A stretch of DNA of 64,000 bases from Gerris lacustris (lineage: Eukaryota; Arthropoda; Insecta; Hemiptera; Gerridae). The stretch spans positions 39,599,437 through 39,663,436 of the forward strand of contig OX578286.1 in the NCBI GenBank assembly GCA_951217055.1, written 5' to 3'. Made by a program: the position numbers and the translations under genes. Within the stretch, counting starts at the first letter, position 1. Each line of letters opens with the position of its first letter. Below the pieces are notes generated by a model, which was not told the DNA's origin, made no database searches, and worked only from the letters and a program-made list of their open reading frames with translations. Shown piece by piece: positions 11,032 to 21,723 of the stretch.

Positions 11032-11437
11032 GTTAGTTTGAATTTATTTATATGATAAATCATAACTAAAATGATGATCTATTATTATTGAAATTTACTT
11101 TTTAAGCAACTTATTTATGGTTTTTACCCTTAATACTCCAACTGAGTGATAAAATATTGAATTTAAAAGATTTACGCTCATTTAACGTGCTGCATTAAAA
11201 CTGTTACCTTAGTTGTTGTAATTTTTAGACATTAAAGTTTTTCTATTCTAGTCTGTTTCTTGGGTATTATTCTTGTAGGTATTAAGATTATTTGTTTTAA
11301 TGATCACTTCTATAATAGTGATGTAAATTATATTACCTTATGGTGGTAAAGTAAACAATAAGGTATATTGTAAACAATTCATCTATTGTAGAACAAAACA
11401 AATTTTTTCGTATTTTATTATCCTCAAACTTCTTTTC
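11032..11437. other. AT-rich intron
   Basis: Resumes the pre-insertion sequence after the Penelope-like element. No coding signal. Confidence 0.45.
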
Positions 11438-11585
11438 AATAACCTACTTAAGGGTTATATATAACCTACAAATAGGTTAATGATAATATGGTAATAGGTT
11501 ATTGATAACCTACTTATAGGTTATAGATAACCTACTTATAGGTTATAGATAACCTACTGACAGGTTATACATAACCTACTTCAAT
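11438..11585. repeat. palindromic ~20-bp repeat (ataacctacttataggtt)
   Basis: Five or more copies of a self-complementary motif, aacctacttataggtt and variants, in tandem. Each unit can form a small hairpin and successive units can also pair with each other. Confidence 0.8.
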
Positions 11586-11699
11586 TGTACTTACGAATAA
11601 TTTGATATTCCTCTTCAATATATAGTCGCGAATAACTTAGTCTTCTACTTCAAATTTATAATCGCGAATACCTTAAACTGATAAACGTGATATGTAACC

Positions 11700-12925
11700 A
11701 GGGAATAGAAATAAAATTATGACCTCTTAATGTAAGTAGTTCAATGATATATTAGTTTTATTATGTCCCTAAAGATTCTATTATATCCCTTAAGATTCAA
11801 TTATATCCCTAAAGATTTCATTATATATAAGTATATAGTTATACGGATTGATATTCAACCATTAGTATTACATTACCATTATGTCGATAGCATAATGTAA
11901 TACATCCTATGATATTTGTGTAAGAGAAAAAAATTGAATGAATTCTTTTAAGTAGATTATGAATATTTTAGTAATTAAATTATGCTTATAAATATTTCAT
12001 TAACTCAAAAAGGATTCCGATGCATCTCTCAGTAGTAAAAGATTTCATTACTTCTATAAAGATTTTATCATAAAAGATCCCACTATGTACATTAATGATT
12101 AATGATTACAATATGTCCATAAAGATTCCATTATGTACTTAAATGATTACAATATGTCCATAAAGATTCCATTATGTCTATCATCATTCCAAAGCATCAA
12201 TAGGATGATTTTAAATATTCTATTGAAAATAGAAAATAGAATGATGTCTCTTCGTTTATAATAATTCCACGATAAGCGTAAGGATTACAATATGTCCTTA
12301 TATTTTATATATTCCATTACATCCTTAAGGAATTCTTTATATCCATTAAGATTTCATTATAAACATAAGGATTACGTTCTGCCCTTAAAGATTTCCCTTA
12401 TATTTATAATTATTCCACGATATACGTACATTATGTCCTTATATATTCCATTACTTCCTTAAGGGTTTCTTTATATCCTTTAAGATTTCACTAAATACAT
12501 AAGGATTACATTATGCCCTTAAAGATTTCCCTAATATCTATAATTATTCTAAGATATATGTGAGAATTACATTATGTCCTTATATATTCCATTATTTCCT
12601 TAAGGATTTCTTTATATCCTTTAAGATTTCACTAAATACATAAGGATTACATCATGCCCTTAAAGATTTCCCTAATATCTATAATTATTCTAAGATATAT
12701 GTGAGAATTACATTATGTCCTTATATATTCCATTATTTCCTTAAGGGTTTCTTTATATCCTTTAAGATTTCACTATATACATAAGGATTACATTATGCCC
12801 TTAAAGATTTCCCTAATATCTATTATTATTCCACGATATACGTAAGGATTACAGTATGTCCTTATATATTCCATTATTTCCTTAAGGATATCTTTATATC
12901 CATCGATTTCATTATAAGCATAAGG
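11700..12925. repeat. degenerate tandem repeat, ~141-bp unit
   Basis: Shorter motifs (cattatgtccttatatattc, ttaagatttcactaaataca, gcccttaaagatttccctaa) recur in fixed order. The clearest copies are 141 bp apart (12571 and 12712). The left part (11700-12290) holds older, shorter and more diverged units. All related motifs are variations on xxAAAGATTxxATTATxxCC, so the 141-bp unit itself grew from a shorter repeat. Confidence 0.85.
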
Positions 12926-13664
12926 ATTTTATAAAAATCATCTTTGCTGGTTCATCAAAAGGTATTACAACACAATTTAGTTATAAATTAATTAGTATAG
13001 TATAAACTCTCCCCTATAATTACGTGTGTTGTTTGTGATTTGGATATTAATTAATCTTACCTTTATTACCCAAATATATTTTTTACCATAAAGTATTTGT
13101 ATTAAGTTATAGTACAAACTCTTTGTCAATTTAATTGTATTTATAAAAAAAAAAAATGTATCAACAATTCTTACCTGAGTATTTGGTCGTAATCAAAAAA
13201 ATTTTATTATACATATATATTTATTATTGTAGAAAATTAGAAATATAATTAGGGTTTTTTATTATTACTTCCAATATCCCCAATTTTTTTGACGTGTATT
13301 CTAAATAAGCGAATTTATCCTTGTACCTGTTAACGTTATTAAACTCTGTTTTTTATTACTATTAACAATTTTATAAATAAAAATATATCTTGTATATAAT
13401 AAAAGGTAAGGAGAGTGAATTTATGATATTGTAATAAATGTAGTCAAAATGTATTGTTATAGAGAATTTTTTAGGTGACCAAATTCTCTCTCCTTCCTTT
13501 GAATCCTGATTACCATTTTGTGTTCCTATGTTATGTCGTAAGTTTTTTAAAACGCTTTTTATATGAACATGTTCATTTATTTTATTTAGTGTTAATAGCA
13601 ATTCCTATGTAATTTTATATTGCTATACTCTTTCTTTTCTTTTAAATTATCTAGATATATATTT
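12926..13664. other. AT-rich intron
   Basis: A possible run of unique sequence with poly-A tracts; no coding or RNA signal seen. Confidence 0.4.
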
Positions 13665-14215
13665 GTGAAACCCCCATATCTTAAAAACAACATTTGTGAA
13701 CCCCCATATCTTAAAAACAACTTTTGTGAACCCCCCATATCTTAAAAAACAACATTTGTGAACCCCCATATCTTAAAAACAACTTTTGTAAACCCTCATA
13801 TCTTAAAAACAACATTTGTGAAACCCCATATCTTAAAAACAACTTTGGTGAACCCCCATATCTTAAAAACAACATTTGTGAACCCCCATATCATAAAACA
13901 ACTTTTGTGAACCCCCATATCTTAAAAACAACATTTGTGAACCCCCATATCTTAAAAACAACATTTGTGAAACCCCATATCTTAAAAACAACATTTGTGA
14001 ACCCGCATATCTTAAAAACAACATTTGTGAACCCCCATATCTTAAAAAAAACATTTGTGAACCCCCATATCTTAAAAACAACTTTTGTGAACCTCCATAT
14101 CTTAAAAACAACATTTGTGAACCCCTATATCTTAAAAACAACATTTGTGAACCCCCATATCTTATAGACAACATTTTTAAACCCCGATATTTAAAAAACA
14201 ACATTTGACGAATTC
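13665..14215. repeat. 30-bp tandem repeat array, block 1
   Basis: About 18 copies of a 30-bp unit, gtgaacccccatatcttaaa plus aacaacattt. The period is a multiple of three, so both strands show spurious ten-residue protein repeats. C-run length varies from 3 to 6 between copies, consistent with slippage. Confidence 0.95.
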
Positions 14216-14650
14216 CCGTTTGAGTCAGGCTCAAGTGACAGGAAGACAAAACACGCTGGTTGAATAATCAATGAGATCGATATACTAATGATATTTAAAG
14301 CCGACACATTTACCTTGGGAGAGAAGTTGATGATAGCTTGTAGTCTTCAAGCAGCTCAGGGCCCTGGACCTTGGTCTCGGATGGTGGAGTCTTGAGATTC
14401 TGTTCTTTGAGGAACCGGTTTGGATGTTAAAGTAAGACTGAACTCTTTAATCGCGAAAAACACAGTTTTAAGACACGGTTGCTATGGTCACGCACAGTAA
14501 AGTGTATAGTTACAAAACATATGATTATACGGAACAATGTATATTATTGAAAACATGATAAATATATCAACACATATTATAAATGACTACGGCGGGAAAT
14601 GCGTGGAAATACAAATATCCTTAAATATAACATTCTCATTATAAGAATTA
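14216..14650. other. unique insert splitting the 30-bp array
   Basis: More complex sequence with near-average G+C (gaattcccgtttgagtcagg, gcagctcagggccctggacc) between two blocks of the same satellite. Probably an insertion into the array or the ancestral spacer; no coding frame recognised. Confidence 0.45.
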
Positions 14651-14895
14651 TCCAACATTTGTGAACTCCCATATCTTAAAAACAACAATTGTGTACCTCC
14701 ATATCTTAAAAACAACATTTGTGAACTCCCATATCTTAAAAACAACATTTGTGAAACCCCACATCTTAAACACAACAATTGTGTACCCCCATATCTTAAA
14801 AACAACATTTGTGGACTCCCATATCTTAAAAACAACATTTGTGAACACCAATATCTTAAAAACAACATTTGTGAACCCCCAAATCTTAAAAACTA
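14651..14895. repeat. 30-bp tandem repeat array, block 2
   Basis: About eight copies of the same unit as block 1, with a distinct subtype (acaattgtgtacc) alternating with the standard acatttgtgaac. Confidence 0.93.
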
Positions 14896-15431
14896 TTTGT
14901 CCAATTAAAATGAAATTTGGATGGTAGTTTATAATTAGCCCACTGTTAGTCCCATACCTACCTTATCATTGCGTATCTCTTCCGCATGCGCACAAACTTT
15001 TTTTTTTATTAACACTCATAACTTTAAAAGTTCTTATCCGATTTTAAAGAAATTTGGATGGTTTAACCAAAGTAGCGCACAAATGGTTCTATATTAATTT
15101 ATACCGCATGTACATTTTTAAGTTAGAAATAAAAATAAGAATTGAAACATTTTCAATTTCAAGTGGGGTCACATTATTTTAAACTTATGTAAACATTCGT
15201 CCTGTTTGTTTTCTTCTTTATATGAATGATGTTCGTCACTAACGCTTTGAATAAAAAATGTTTCCCCATTATTGTTTTACGAACAATTCCGTGATATTTA
15301 AGAGTGATTATGTAGTTAGTTTTGTTTTAAAAGGGTTTTAAAACAAAAGAACATTAATTTTACGTTTGTTTGTTAATATTTGAATGAATAATGTTTTACC
15401 TTACGATATTATGTTCTATTGGCAATTCTTA
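14896..15431. other. AT-rich intron
   Basis: No coding signal. Contains tttgaataaaaaatgttt..., echoed near 16370 on the other side of the Harbinger element, so the two flanks share a local repeat. Confidence 0.4.
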
Positions 15432-16245
15432 AGGTGGAAATACACATGCTAGTAAAAAAGCATGCCAGTGGCGAGTTACTAGCACGTTAGTAGCTGACAT
15501 GCTGCAGACGCTGTGTACATTTGCCAGTGAAACAGCATGCTAGTATCATCCGGATGATCGGTCTTGTACCAGCTACTAGCACATGACAATACACATTCCA
15601 GTCACAGTTCTAGTTTTGAAACAAGCAATCGTTTCTTGCCTTCTTTTAGCCGGAATAAATTATTAAATAATTGTATTTGATTTAATTAATTTTGATAGTT
15701 TTATTAATTATTTCAATGTACCTTATGAATGTATCGGTGCGGAATGAAATTAACCAGATTGTTCTGTTACTTGCAAAGAACTGTGTTTTAAAAACATTTG
15801 AAAAATAATAAAGACACGAAGAGTGTGGGTAAAGATTGGTAGCTAGAAGGGAATTAGGTACATGGAGCGAGTCAGTGCCTACTAAATGAAATGCGGTTCG
15901 GGGACGTCAATGGTTTTAGGAATCAATTGCGAATGCTTCCGGAGAAAGTAGATGAGTTGTTGTCAGATACCCGCGAAAGGAAGGAACGCAACTGAAGACT
16001 GAAGGGCTGAGGGAGACTCGTGCTAGCTACTAGCAAACTTTCGCTGGCAGGCCTGTTTACACGTGCCTTATCAGTTTTCCCTCCCCTCAACTTGTGTCAC
16101 TGGCAAGACAAAAATCAAACTTCGTGCGATTTACTCGCATGCCTTTTAACTCGCATGCTATTTGATGCATACACATGCCAGTAGCTCTCCTCTGCGAGCT
16201 ACTCGTATGTTTTTGTGCGAGTAACTAGCATGTGTATTTCCGCCT
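15432..16245 (+). mobile_element. PIF/Harbinger-type DNA transposon, internally deleted
   Basis: Ends are inverted copies of aggyggaaatacacatgcta (left from 15432, right to 16245), flanked by TTA target duplications (15429-15431 and 16246-16248), the PIF/Harbinger hallmark. The sub-terminal regions are rich in short motifs (gctactagc, catgcc) in both orientations. The interior keeps a fragment of transposase. A smaller relative lies at 21362-21570. Confidence 0.8.
15815..15995 (+). pseudogene. Harbinger-like transposase N-terminal fragment
   Basis: Conceptual translation with frame changes gives RRVWVKDW, then fragments of LARRELGTW, then GDVNGFRNQLRMLPEKVDEL. These match the recalled start of insect PIF/Harbinger transposases (RRWWVRPW ... 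SFRNFLRMPPE.FDELL). Stops and frameshifts separate the blocks and no DDE catalytic domain follows, so this is a relic. Confidence 0.6.
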
Positions 16246-16947
16246 TTATGTAATTTTTATATTTATAAATCTTAACATTAACAATGTTCGTTTTCTTTCA
16301 AAATGTGTAGACAATTAGTTATTGGATTTGTTCCTTTTTTTAAATATAACTTTTTTTCTTTTAACGCTTTGAACGAACAATGTTCTCCTTTACGATATTA
16401 TGTTCTATTGGAAATTCCTATGTAATTTTTATTCTTATAAAGCATAACAATTGCATTGTTCGGTTTTTTTTATTGTTTTTGTTTTTTTTTTAAAAAAAAA
16501 AAAAGGTAAAGACAATCATTTTTTGTCAGATCTCATTCTTAAAAAAATCTACTTATAATATATAGTTCTTATTAATGATTAGTTTAGTATATTATTGTAA
16601 AATATATATACTCGAAACTTTTTTAATATTTATATTATTGTTATTATGTAATTATATATTGAAATGCAAGACAATCCATTATACATTGTTATTTATTAAC
16701 TAACTATTAGTAAAAAGAAAATATATCTATATATATATATATATAAAGAAAAGCAATGTCAATTTAAAATTTGGTGTTAAAATATATATTTCTTCTTTCA
16801 TTTATTATGTATTTTAGTACAAAAAAAAATATATATTCATTGTTTAAATTTATATTTATTATATACTTGATATAAAAAATGTAGGACAATCCTGATTAAT
16901 TTGTAATGATCGTTTTCAAATGTTATAATGTGATTTTTTCCTCTATT
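16246..16947. other. AT-rich intron with (TA)n
   Basis: Low-complexity AT sequence including a short TA microsatellite near 16728-16745. No coding signal. Confidence 0.45.
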
Positions 16948-17135
16948 AATCTTGTGTAATCAAATCCATAGTTGTGTAATCAAGTCCATAGTTGCCTAAT
17001 CAAATCCATAGTTGTGTAATTAAGTCCATAGTAGTGTAGTCAAGTCCATAGTTGTGTAATCAAGTCCATAGTTGCCTAATCAAATCCATAGTTATGTAAT
17101 CAAGTCCATAGTTTGTGTATCATTGTCCATAGTTG
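16948..17135. repeat. 20-bp tandem repeat (tgtgtaatcaagtccatagt)
   Basis: Nine or so copies with small differences (tgcctaatcaaatccatagt). The motif gtgtaatcaagt recurs once more near 19086. Confidence 0.9.
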
Positions 17136-17159
17136 TAGAACGGGAAGGTCAAACTACTT

Positions 17160-17350
17160 TATTGAAGCTAGCAATTAGGCCACTTATTTGGGCCCCTGTT
17201 CACTAACCCTATATGGAGTTCAGACACTTCACACACCAATGTACCGCACTAAAGCTAAAACGGTGTGATCAATAGTGAGCCATTTAAATCAAAGTGCCAT
17301 GACATGGGATCGAACCCATAACCTTAACCTTGATTCATTGATGGTCGTGC
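17160..17350 (-). mobile_element. SINE-like repeat with tRNA B-box
   Basis: On the minus strand ggttatgggttcgatcccat (about 17300-17325) is a clean RNA polymerase III B-box in a TpsiC-arm context. Together with the mixed-composition sequence around it, this suggests a tRNA-derived SINE. I could not set its ends. Confidence 0.4.
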
Positions 17351-17407
17351 AAATTTGACTATTAGTACCTTTAGCGCTAGGGTTACTCTTAATTCCCTTT
17401 TGTGTAA

Positions 17408-17998
17408 TAAAGTTTAAAAATAGTACATTACGTGTCGAGTGCGGAAAGTAGCATTGTTCATGCGAGTGTGGAGTTTGTACCCGAGTGACAACGAGGGTAG
17501 TAAAACCACACGAGCAATACAAAATGCCGTTTTCGCACGAGTTGCGTACCGTACTTTATCTACGATTGTTAGATTTAAATAATATATACAGAAAAAAATA
17601 AACTTGCTGTATGTAAGTTCGTATCTCTCTCTTGATAAAGATGACATTAATTCTTGAGTTGTATTTTTTGCCGAATTAATTATTTCTGGAGGAGTATTAT
17701 TTTCCACATTTTCGTCAAAGTCACTTGATTCACTCATTGTTTTTCACTAAAAACTCGATGTAAACAGTTACTTTAATAATAGAACAGCAAATTAGTTTTG
17801 TTAAATGTAAACAAACTCGCTAATCGTGCGTAAAGCTGAAGAATTCCTCTTCTTTACCGCCCTAGGGTGGTAAAGAAGAAGAATTCTTCAGAACTATAAG
17901 ACGCGCATGCGCAATGAATACAAGCACGCAAAGAATCACTTTCTACGCATCTAAACAGAGATACAATGTTTATATTTCGTATCAATCGTAGATAAAAT
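17408..17998 (-). mobile_element. palindromic repeat element with ORF fragment, copy 1
   Basis: Nearly the same sequence occurs inverted at 52846-53420. Shared landmarks read on this element's strand: tttatctacgattgatacg, a strong palindrome (gaattcctcttctttacc with its complement, 17845-17890), a start codon at 17735-17737, an ORF, and a tail with gcaactcgtgcgaaaacggc. The complement of tttatctacgattg recurs inside at about 17563-17575, giving a short inverted terminal repeat. Confidence 0.7.
17414..17737 (-). pseudogene. mobile-element ORF fragment (MSESSDFDENVENN...)
   Basis: A 107-codon frame starts MSESSDFDENVEN; residues 20-50 contain NTTQELMSSLSRERYELTYS. The later part (from about residue 60, VDKVRYATRAKTAF) is the translation of the element's terminal repeat and is not a conserved domain. 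The first 50 residues resemble the N-terminal segment of tyrosine-recombinase-like (Crypton-type) insect elements as I recall them; this identification is tentative. A parallel copy at 53096-53460 preserves the frame but has lost the ATG. Confidence 0.35.
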
Positions 17999-18512
17999 CA
18001 ATTATATCATTCTTCAAACGTTGTGGTCCCCTATATTATTCTATCATTTTTTGTGATGGGTCTTGAGGGGTGAATTAAACAATTATTTCATTTCTTAAAA
18101 ATGGCTATATTTCGTCTCATTAGAGGCATCATCAGGCCTGTAACAAGGTATTTCAACATTATTATCATTAACAATTCACAATTATGTTAAATAACAATTC
18201 TTTATCCTAATCTTACTATTTCTTAATCTTACTTTCTATAAAATCTAACATATTTAATATAATAAGATGTATAAATTTAGTATAATAATTTTTAAGTCTA
18301 GTTGTAATATAAAATATAGCCTCTACCTTTACCTGGATCCACCACCCTTTACACCTGGCCTTTTCTTTTACTGTTAATCCTCTCACGTCCTTCTTGCCTC
18401 CCACCTTCAATCCTTTTTAACTCCTCTATTTACTCTATCATTTCTTGACCAGTCCTATTCCTAACGTCAACATGTATATACTTTAAATTCAGTATATTTT
18501 GTCTATTATCTG

Positions 18513-18565
18513 TAGTTATACCCTGATGATGTGTACAAATTACACGAAACTAGTTGGTCAAACTA
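18513..18565 (+). ncRNA. candidate type I hammerhead ribozyme fold
   Basis: In order: TAGTT-AT-ACC (18513-18522), CTGATGA (18523-18529), one extra T, stem II GTGTA/TACAC closed by a 5-base loop (531-545 of 18 kb), GAA (18546-18548), palindromic stem III ACTAGT (18549-18554), T (18555), then GGT-CA-AACTA (18556-18565). The outer strands pair: ACC with GGT and TAGTT with AACTA around a 2x2 internal loop. This is the architecture of retroelement hammerheads with a minimal palindromic stem III. The extra T between CUGAUGA and stem II departs from the canonical core. Confidence 0.5.
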
Positions 18566-18867
18566 TGTAGTTTTTTTATTTAAACCGTACCTCACTAATT
18601 TTAAGGACAATTTATTTAATATCGATACTTCTATGTTTATTTTAATATTTATTTCCAAACATAACAGGTAATAGTTCTCTTTTCTCTTGTTAATTATATC
18701 AATTTTTGTACTATTTTGGAAGTAAATATTAAAATAAACATAGAAGTATCTATATTAAATAAGTTAGATTTTATAGAAAGTAAGATTAAGAAATAGTAAG
18801 ATTAGGATAAAGAATTGTTATTTAACATAATTGTGAATTGTTAACGATAATAATGTTGAAATACCTT

Positions 18868-18916
18868 GTTACAGGCCTGATGATGTCTCTAATGAGACGA
18901 AATATAGCCATTTTTA
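18868..18916 (+). ncRNA. second hammerhead-like motif in foldback arm
   Basis: CTGATGA (18877-18883), T, stem GTCTC/GAGAC with loop TAAT, GAA (18899-18901), ATAT, A, then GCC able to pair with GGC immediately before the core. Stem I is only three pairs before mismatching. The other arm carries the complement (about 18125-18170, minus strand) with one mismatch in stem II. Confidence 0.35.
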
Positions 18917-18964
18917 AAGAAATGAAGTAATTGTTTAATTCACCCCTCAAGACCCATCACAAAG

Positions 18965-19292
18965 AATTATAAATTATATTTTCCTGCTGGACAATCCTCA
19001 TTACTTTAGTATTATTATTAACAAAACTTATAATTGTTTTGAAATTTTGTTAAAATGTGTGATAAATTGTTTGTATACTCATCTTTGTGTAATCAAGTTT
19101 AAGAAAAGTCATCTTTTAATGACTCAACTGTGTTTGAAATTAGAAAAATAGTGTGTGTAACAAAATGTCGAGAATAAAAAAGTTTTTTCCTGATTTATTT
19201 CATTTTTTTTTTTTTAAATGTGAAAATTGCACGAAATGGGATCATGCACATCGTAGCATGATTAATGCTGAAATATTAATACCCCTACACAC
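18965..19292. other. AT-rich intron
   Basis: No coding signal beyond a chance frame; includes one copy of the gtgtaatcaagt motif. Confidence 0.4.
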
Positions 19293-19399
19293 TAGAGGTG
19301 GGACGAAAATAACAGAACAGCTTAGGATAACATGTTACTGTCTGATAACAGAACAGTAATAACATGTTATCGCCAAATAACTGTTATTACCCACCTCTA
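19293..19399. mobile_element. 107-bp hAT-type MITE with 8-bp target duplication
   Basis: Ends tagaggtggg and cccacctcta are inverted repeats; the flanks are perfect copies of ctacacac (19285-19292 and 19400-19407). The interior repeats ataacagaacag/aacatgttat in both orientations. Tiny non-autonomous element. Confidence 0.85.
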
Positions 19400-20460
19400 C
19401 TACACACTATATGGTAGCAGGCAGGTCTGGGTATAGTTTTACAGACCTGTCCTGCGACCATATGGTGTAGGGAGACTGACAAACTTCCCTGGCTACCGTA
19501 CACCATATGAATATGTCTGACTTTTTCCATACGTTTTTAGCTCAACCTGAAGCAAAACGTATATAGTGTTGATGTCAGGCGTCTAGTAAGGCTCCGGTTT
19601 ACACAGAATTAGAACGTCAATACTGGGGAGCAACCCGGAATGAGTGAGTTTAAGACGGGAAGGAGCTGAAGAGGTAGTTGCCACAAACTGTTGCTTGCCG
19701 GATGCACCATCAGTTTTGGCTTATCCAGCAACAATTTAGTGTGCAGGGTTCTTCATAGTTAAATGGTTAAATATTATCATAAAAGGTGTCAATAAGGTGC
19801 CCGTTCCTCGTTCCTACCTATTTGATAAGGAATTAACTAGTTAGGTTATGAGTGAAATTTGAGAGGCCATAGAAACACCTAACCCTTGACAGGGAAAATC
19901 TTCTCACTAAAAGCGAGTGTGAACGACTTACATTTCGTGTGAACGACTTACATTTCGTGTGACTGTAGCCTACTTTGAGTTGGGTGACTGGGGGTCATCC
20001 ACTGAAGGTGACTCTATACACTAAAATGAAAAGAGCAGTTCTGTTTATTGCTAATGATTATATGAAAAATGATTAAGACAAAGAGTTCGCATCCAACACC
20101 TTGATACGTAGGGGTTCTCCAAAATTTATACATCCTCTAAATCCATTTTGCAAATTTTAAATAGTTTTTTCTTTTATTTGCTAGACCTGCACAGTTGTTG
20201 GGAGTAACATCTTGTCCTGAATTGCTTGTAGAGTCGCTTCCAGTATACGCTTCTAGTCGCCCTACTCAAAGTCTGATTCAGTCGCTCTTAGACGCATCCA
20301 ATAGACTCCTCAATGGTTCCTCTGTTTGGTGATGACAAGGTATCTAATAGATACAAACTTGCATTTGCCATGGATGTAGAGATATTTAATTGTAACAGTA
20401 ATATAAAAGAACCTACCTCTCATAAGTTTATTGTTTTACATTTGGGGATTTCTGATTATA
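19400..20460. other. complex, moderately GC sequence of unknown origin
   Basis: Less AT-rich than typical intron here. Contains an inverted pair around 19405-19510 (acacactatatggtagc / accgtacaccatatg) and a tandem gtgtgaacgacttacatttc (19917-19955). After ttttcttttatttgctag (AG about 20183-20184) a frame of about 50 codons runs to 20333 with serine/leucine-rich content and no recognised domain. I cannot tell an old transposon interior from something else. Confidence 0.35.
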
Positions 20461-21010
20461 GACCAGGAGATAGTGTGCAAAAAAGTGTCAGACTAACATC
20501 AAGCTAGAATTTTGTATACAAGTCAATCTTTTAGCGCCTTTTAAGAATATGTGGTCGGCTAAGTTCGTCTGCGGGACATACCTTCGCAATAGGCGTTTGA
20601 AAAAAAAAAACCGGTGAAGAGCGGCCATGTCCCACCAATTATGATGGACAATGTTATTTTCATGATCCTGAGTACAGAATTAGTTAGTAGACCGAAAATC
20701 AAGTTGATGTTAGTTTGTCCCTTCACAGGTAACCACGTTTATTTTTAGTAATACTCGAATAACTAATCTATCAAGTGTGTCCACTAACTAATTCTGTACT
20801 GAGGATCATGAAAATCACATAGTCCACCATAATTGGTGAGATATGGCCGCTCTCCACCCGTTTGTTTTTTTCAAACGCCTATTGCGAAGGTATGTCCCGC
20901 AGACGAACTTAGCCGACCACATATTCTTAAAAGGCGCTAAAAGATTGACTTGTATACAAAATTCTAGCTTGATGTTAGTCAGACTTTTTTTGCACGCTAT
21001 CTCCTGAACT
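20461..21010. mobile_element. foldback element with ~235-bp arms
   Basis: Left arm 20461-20695 and right arm 20775-21010 are inverted copies: accaggagata...gtctgactaacatc...gtcggctaagttcgtctgcg and its complement cgcagacgaacttagccgac. Spacer of about 80 bases. No coding content. Confidence 0.85.
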
Positions 21011-21361
21011 ATTAGTTGATGGAGAAAGTCGCCTCAATGTTTATTCCTTTACCCAGTATGAACTACCATTATGAACTTTTCTTTTAGGATGCGTAAAGTG
21101 AATTTAGAATTGGGGATAGGCGGAGCCAAGAAGTTAGCGTCCTCGCAAAGCTGTCATCAGAAACCAAAACCTTATTAATATACCTAGCGATATTAGGAAT
21201 CCCAGAGAGGTAGGACATCACTGATCATCATATCAAGTGGATATGGGAAGTGACCAATTTTCCTTCCATTCTGCATTGAACAGGACGGATCCATCTGCGA
21301 GGTCTACATCTTCAGTCTCAATTTAGGTTCACCCCTCTCCCAGGGTGAAGGATAGTAGTAA
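21011..21361. other. unclassified intronic sequence
   Basis: Mixed composition with no repeat or frame recognised. Confidence 0.35.
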
Positions 21362-21570
21362 AGGCGGAGATACACATGCCTGTAGCTTGAACAAAAACAT
21401 GCCAGCTACTTGCACGAGGAAATGTTAAATGGCATGCCTCTAGCTGGCAAGCAAGTTGATAAAAACTTAATAAAAATCCTTGGTATGACAGTAACTGACA
21501 AATACCCTCTTGGCATGCAGTTTGGCATGCAAGCTACTTCCCCAATTTGACGGCATGTGTATCTCCGCCT
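21362..21570. mobile_element. 209-bp PIF/Harbinger-type MITE
   Basis: Ends aggcggagatacacatgcc and ggcatgtgtatctccgcct are inverted repeats, flanked by TAA on both sides (21359-21361, 21571-21573). The ends match the 15432 element apart from a few bases, so this is a deletion derivative of the same family. It ends 153 bases before the V5 acceptor. Confidence 0.88.
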
Positions 21571-21723
21571 TAATACAAATAGAATTTCTCCTTCTCTGTT
21601 GTTTAATCTTACATTTTGTTATAAACTTATACTTTATTGTTGTTTATTTTTATGATACTTTTATTATTATTAATTCTTATTTTTTCAATGTTGTTTTTTT
21701 TTTTGTTTTTGGACACACTTTAG

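Larger units (their letters stand above)
18049..18964. mobile_element. long foldback element
   Basis: Arms of about 215 bp: tgatgggtcttgaggggtga at the left, its complement tcacccctcaagacccatca at the right, with only a handful of differences across both arms. The roughly 480-bp centre is non-repetitive except for a hammerhead-like fold at 18513-18565. Each arm carries a second, weaker motif of the same kind (right arm + strand, left arm - strand). No protein-coding content. Confidence 0.85.

Noticed and set aside
13863..14927. Ten-residue protein repeats on both strands
   Set aside because: Both strands and several frames are open because the DNA repeat is 30 bp; no evidence of coding.
17289..17522. 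77-codon minus-strand frame
   Set aside because: Spans a SINE-like segment and the terminal repeat of the 17408 element; no domain.
19153..19359. Possible zinc-finger exon containing CENC
   Set aside because: After the two cysteines the histidines are at wrong spacing, and the frame runs straight into a 107-bp MITE.
20166..20507. Possible exon after ttttcttttatttgctag
   Set aside because: In the phase of the other exons it stops after a few codons; the longer frames need a shift and show no domain.
21510..21723. Upstream extension of exon V5
   Set aside because: This part of the open frame is the MITE plus the T-rich intron end; the acceptor at 21722-21723 sets the start.
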